In this document: positions 61,690-64,000 of the stretch, in pieces
Position numbering within the stretch: position 1 is the first letter of the stretch
Layout of the letters: each line of letters starts with the position of its first letter
NCBI GenBank assembly: GCA_015655415.1
Contig: JAATFB010000027.1
Span: 1 to 64,000 of the forward strand
Length of the DNA: 64,000 nt
Direction of reading: 5' to 3'
DNA from: Actinomycetales bacterium
GTDB lineage: Bacteria > Actinomycetota > Actinomycetes > Actinomycetales > Microbacteriaceae
Translations under genes and position numbers: made by a program
The notes under the pieces: generated by a model
The model's input: only the letters and a program-made list of their open reading frames with translations
Told to the model about the DNA's origin: nothing
Databases searched by the model: none

Positions 61690-62024
61690 CCCGCCGCGGG
61701 TTGAGCCCATCGAAACCTCGCACGCCGCGGGTTGAGCTTGCCGAAGCCCCGCCACCACGGGTTGAGCTTGCCGAAACCCGCCCCCGCGGGTTGAGCTTGC
61801 CGAAACCCCGCCCCCGCGGGTTGAGCTTGCCGAAACCCCGCCCCCGCGGGTTGAGCTTGCCGAAACCCCGCCACCGCGGGTTGAGCTTGCCGAAACCCGC
61901 AGTCCGGTTTCGACAAGCTCAACCGGCGGGACGGGCTCAACCGGCGGGACGGGCTCAACCGGCGGGACGGGCTCAACCGGCGGTGGCGCGGTCCGGTTTC
62001 GACAAGCTCAACCGGCGGGACGGG
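61690..62024. repeat. Tandem and inverted 'GGTTGAGCTTG' repeat array
   Basis: Between the ligase and hydrolase genes about seven units of 30 bp (CGCGGGTTGAGCTTGCCGAA...) run from about 61694 to 61900. They are followed by inverse copies: GGTTTCGACAAGCTCAACC at 61906-61924 and again near 61993, with three 18-bp units 'GCTCAACCGGCGGGACGG' between. The junction at 61879-61924 is a near-perfect 19-bp inverted repeat. The array reaches into the hydrolase stop codon (62008-62010). No gene is supported within it. Confidence 0.9.
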
Positions 62025-62865
62025 GACGGAGCGGGAACCGGGCATCCAGCCAGCGCACGAGGTCACCGACCACCTCGTCGCGATTAGTCTCGTTGAACAC
62101 CTCGTGCCGGGCACCCGGGTAGACGATCAGGGTCGTGTCGGTGACGTCGGAGCGTCTCCGGTACGCATCCACCAGCATCCGCGCGCTCTTCGGACCGCCG
62201 AGCGAGTCCTCCTCGCCGATCATCACCAGCACCGGGAGGTCGCGGATGCCCCGCGCCGGCCGCCCGAACAGCCGGAGCGCGTCCGCGACCCCGAACAGCT
62301 TCAGAGCCTTCGCGTCGAAGGTGAGCGGATCCGCCGCGAACTCCGCGACGACCCGTCCGTCGCGGCTGAGCCACTCGTATCCGGTCGAGCCCAGATGCCG
62401 GTGGCGCCTGTTGAGGTCGCCCGACGCCATCCGCCCGGGCACCCGGTACGCGGTGCCCGTGAGCACCAGAGCATCGAGCTCCTCCGAGTGCGCGTTGACG
62501 AGCATCTGTGCCATGAGCGAGCCCCAGCTGTGCCCGAGCAGCACGATCGGCACACCGGGGTTCTCACCGGCGGCGATCCGGTTCAGCATCCGGATGTCTG
62601 CCACGGCGGCGCGAAGACCGCCGGGCCCCAGCCGTCCCAGCCTCGAGCGATCGCCGTTCCACTGGTCGAGCCCGGTACGCCCGTGTCCCCGCTGGTCAGC
62701 GGCGTACACCGTGTAGCCGGACTCGTTCAGCGCGCCGGCCAGGCCCCGGTATCGAGCGGCGTACTCGCCCAGACCGTGCACGAGATGCACGACGGCACGC
62801 GGATGCCCGTTACGCCACACGTGGTAAGAGACGGTCACGCCCTGCTCGTCGACGAAGCTCGGCAC
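62008..62865 (-). CDS. Alpha/beta hydrolase (monoacylglycerol-lipase-like)
   Basis: This 285-residue serine hydrolase has the oxyanion segment VVHLVHGLGEYAARYRGLAG, nucleophile Ser in LLGHSWGSLMAQM, Asp in MIGEEDSLGGPKSA and His in PGARHEVFNETNRDE. This is the lysophospholipase/monoacylglycerol lipase-type (Hydrolase_4) pattern, including DQRGHGRTG. No signal peptide is seen. GTG 62865 is chosen because the extra upstream frame is Arg-rich and unlike the family. The last codons and stop lie in the repeat array, so the C-terminus (RPRPAG) may have been altered by it. Confidence 0.9.
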   Translation of the reverse strand: MPSFVDEQGVTVSYHVWRNGHPRAVVHLVHGLGEYAARYRGLAGALNESGYTVYAADQRGHGRTGLDQWNGDRSRLGRLGPGGLRAAVADIRMLNRIAAGENPGVPIVLLGHSWGSLMAQMLVNAHSEELDALVLTGTAYRVPGRMASGDLNRRHRHLGSTGYEWLSRDGRVVAEFAADPLTFDAKALKLFGVADALRLFGRPARGIRDLPVLVMIGEEDSLGGPKSARMLVDAYRRRSDVTDTTLIVYPGARHEVFNETNRDEVVGDLVRWLDARFPLRPRPAG

Positions 62866-62965
62866 GAGGCGATTCTGCCACGCCCGTGACGCGGCACGGC
62901 GGTATGGGGCACGCACCCGCGCCGCCCGGCGCGGGGCCAGGGTGCGAGGAAGGCGGCCGGTCCGT

Positions 62966-64000
62966 CTAGTGGTGGAAGCCCGGATGCTGCTCCTGCACGG
63001 GCATCGGCGAGCCCAGGCCGTCAAGGTAGGCCGTCTCGGCGGCGATGTCCGCGAGCAGGTCGCCGGCGATGTCCCGGCTCAGCCCGTTGCGCACGACGAT
63101 GCGCTGCACCGTCCACTCCGTCAGGTCGGCGGGCATCGGGTAGGCGGGAATCAGCCAGCCCTTCATCCGAAGACGGTCGGAGAGGTGGTACAGGTTCCAG
63201 TTCTCGGTGTGCCCGGGCTTGAGACGCCACGCGAACACCGGTATGTCACCGCCGTCGTTCCACAGCTCGAACGCCCCTATCCGCGCGACGCCCCGCGACA
63301 GGAAGACCGCGACGTCGTGCGCCTCCTTCTGGATCTGCGCGTACCCCTCACGACCGAGCCGAAGGAACTGGTAGTACTGCAGCAGGACCTGCGCGCCGGG
63401 GCGGGAGAAGTTCAACCCGAACGTGGGCATCGTCCCGCCGAGATAGCTCACGGTGAATACGAGGCTCTCGGGAAGCCAGGTGCGCTCACGCCACACCACC
63501 CACCCCAGCCCCGGATAGGTGAGGCCGTACTTGTGGCCGGAGGTGCTGATCGAGTGCACCCGAGGGAGCCGGAAGTCCCAGACCAGCTCGGACTGTATGA
63601 ACGGGGCGATCATCGCCCCGGATGCGCCGTCGACGTGCACCGGCACGTCGAGCCCGGTCGTGCGCTGTATGTCGTCGAGCGCGGCGACGATCTGCGCGAC
63701 CGGCTCGTACATGCCCGTGTAGGTGACGCCCATGATGGCCACCACGCCGATGGTGTTCTCGTCGACGTACTGCTCGAGCCCGACGCCGTCGAGCACTCTG
63801 TGCTCCTCGCTGATCGGAACGAACCGCGGCTCGACGTCGAAGTAGTCGCAGAACTTCTCCCAGCACACCTGCACCGCCGAACTCATCACGAGGTTGGGCC
63901 TGTCGGCCGGCCGGCCCGCCGCTCGCATCCGCTCCTGCCAGAGCCGCTTGAACGCGAGCCCGCCGAGCATGCACGCCTCTGACGAGCCGATCGTGGAGGT
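62966..64000 (-). CDS. gadB: Glutamate decarboxylase, N-terminus cut by the window edge
   Basis: The reverse strand reads from the window edge to a stop at 62966, giving 344 C-terminal residues of a PLP enzyme that turns glutamate into GABA and CO2 and uses up protons. TSTIGSSEACMLGGLAFKRL, HVDGASGAMIAPF, the PLP-lysine segment SISTSGHKYGLTYPGLGWVV and the family's closing EQHPGFHH are characteristic. The final HH matches the C-terminal plug of pH-regulated GadB. The start codon lies outside the window. Confidence 0.95.
   Translation of the reverse strand, partial: TSTIGSSEACMLGGLAFKRLWQERMRAAGRPADRPNLVMSSAVQVCWEKFCDYFDVEPRFVPISEEHRVLDGVGLEQYVDENTIGVVAIMGVTYTGMYEPVAQIVAALDDIQRTTGLDVPVHVDGASGAMIAPFIQSELVWDFRLPRVHSISTSGHKYGLTYPGLGWVVWRERTWLPESLVFTVSYLGGTMPTFGLNFSRPGAQVLLQYYQFLRLGREGYAQIQKEAHDVAVFLSRGVARIGAFELWNDGGDIPVFAWRLKPGHTENWNLYHLSDRLRMKGWLIPAYPMPADLTEWTVQRIVVRNGLSRDIAGDLLADIAAETAYLDGLGSPMPVQEQHPGFHH

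Noticed and set aside
61680-62114. Repetitive proteins readable through the repeat array (RGLSLPKPRP-type or FRQAQPAGAG-type)
   Set aside because: They arise from 30-bp DNA repeats being a multiple of three; no start signal, and the same repeat reads on both strands.
1-64000. Prophage, integrative element or secondary-metabolite cluster
   Set aside because: No integrase, transposase, phage structural genes, polyketide or peptide synthetase genes were seen; gene style is uniform across the window.

Overview
The window looks like chromosome from a high-GC Gram-positive actinobacterium, most likely Microbacteriaceae or a close Micrococcales relative. The support is uniformly GC-rich coding sequence with frequent GTG starts and ATGA/GTGA overlaps, two secreted proteins ending in LAxTG-type sortase signals, a multi-gene Asp23/Gls24 cluster with its own ECF sigma factor, and dispersed 'GGTTGAGCTTG.CGAAACC' repeats that are common in this group. 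Genus placement is inference.

Region 1 (1-12289) is a sugar or sugar-acid island. A leftward operon (2-hydroxyacid dehydrogenase, lipoprotein sugar-binding protein, Gfo/Idh/MocA oxidoreductase) diverges from a DeoR regulator. A rightward operon follows: two CUT1 permeases, an FGGY kinase, a DUF4862-like protein and a second Gfo/Idh/MocA oxidoreductase. It meets a convergent gene encoding a Gfo/Idh/MocA + DUF6807 (PmoA-like) fusion. No ABC ATPase is present, so a shared MsiK-type ATPase elsewhere is implied. Region 2 (12290-15465) has an SDR gene divergent from a TetR gene, with two strong palindromes between them. It ends at a junction joining a truncated Lrp/AsnC gene to a truncated NmrA-like gene.

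Region 3 (15466-26144) is an eight-gene leftward operon: nucleoside-hydrolase-like protein, sugar-binding protein, two permeases, split transketolase, FGGY kinase and a TIM-barrel isomerase. A SorC-type regulator diverges from it and a second nucleoside-hydrolase-like gene lies beyond. The isomerase, kinase and split transketolase match the logic of the known D-apiose/apulose-4-phosphate pathway, but the hydrolases could equally feed a released pentose. Region 4 (26340-34397) has a cell-wall-anchored lamin-tail protein, tRNA-Ser(UGA) and the Asp23 envelope-stress cluster.

Region 5 (34575-44307) has an LLM/FAD-oxidase fusion and a fructan regulon: a cell-wall GH32 fructanase whose inserted domain appears to contain a second nested copy, a Frc-like ABC transporter and a LacI repressor. 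Three near-identical TGACAACGWTGTCA operators tie the regulon together. Region 6 (44363-64000) is mostly housekeeping and envelope: serS with a HAD phosphatase, a diacylglycerol kinase, pheA, pgm, an L,D-transpeptidase flanked by two paralogous amidase lipoproteins, a DHA2 exporter with a large extracytoplasmic insert, a LacI regulator, a beta-class DNA methyltransferase, a lipoate ligase, an alpha/beta hydrolase and a partial glutamate decarboxylase. This part also carries a family of 53-bp AGAAGCCA-ended repeats (three copies), a 25-bp-arm hairpin and a roughly 335-bp tandem/inverted repeat array. No CRISPR array, prophage or complete insertion sequence was seen.
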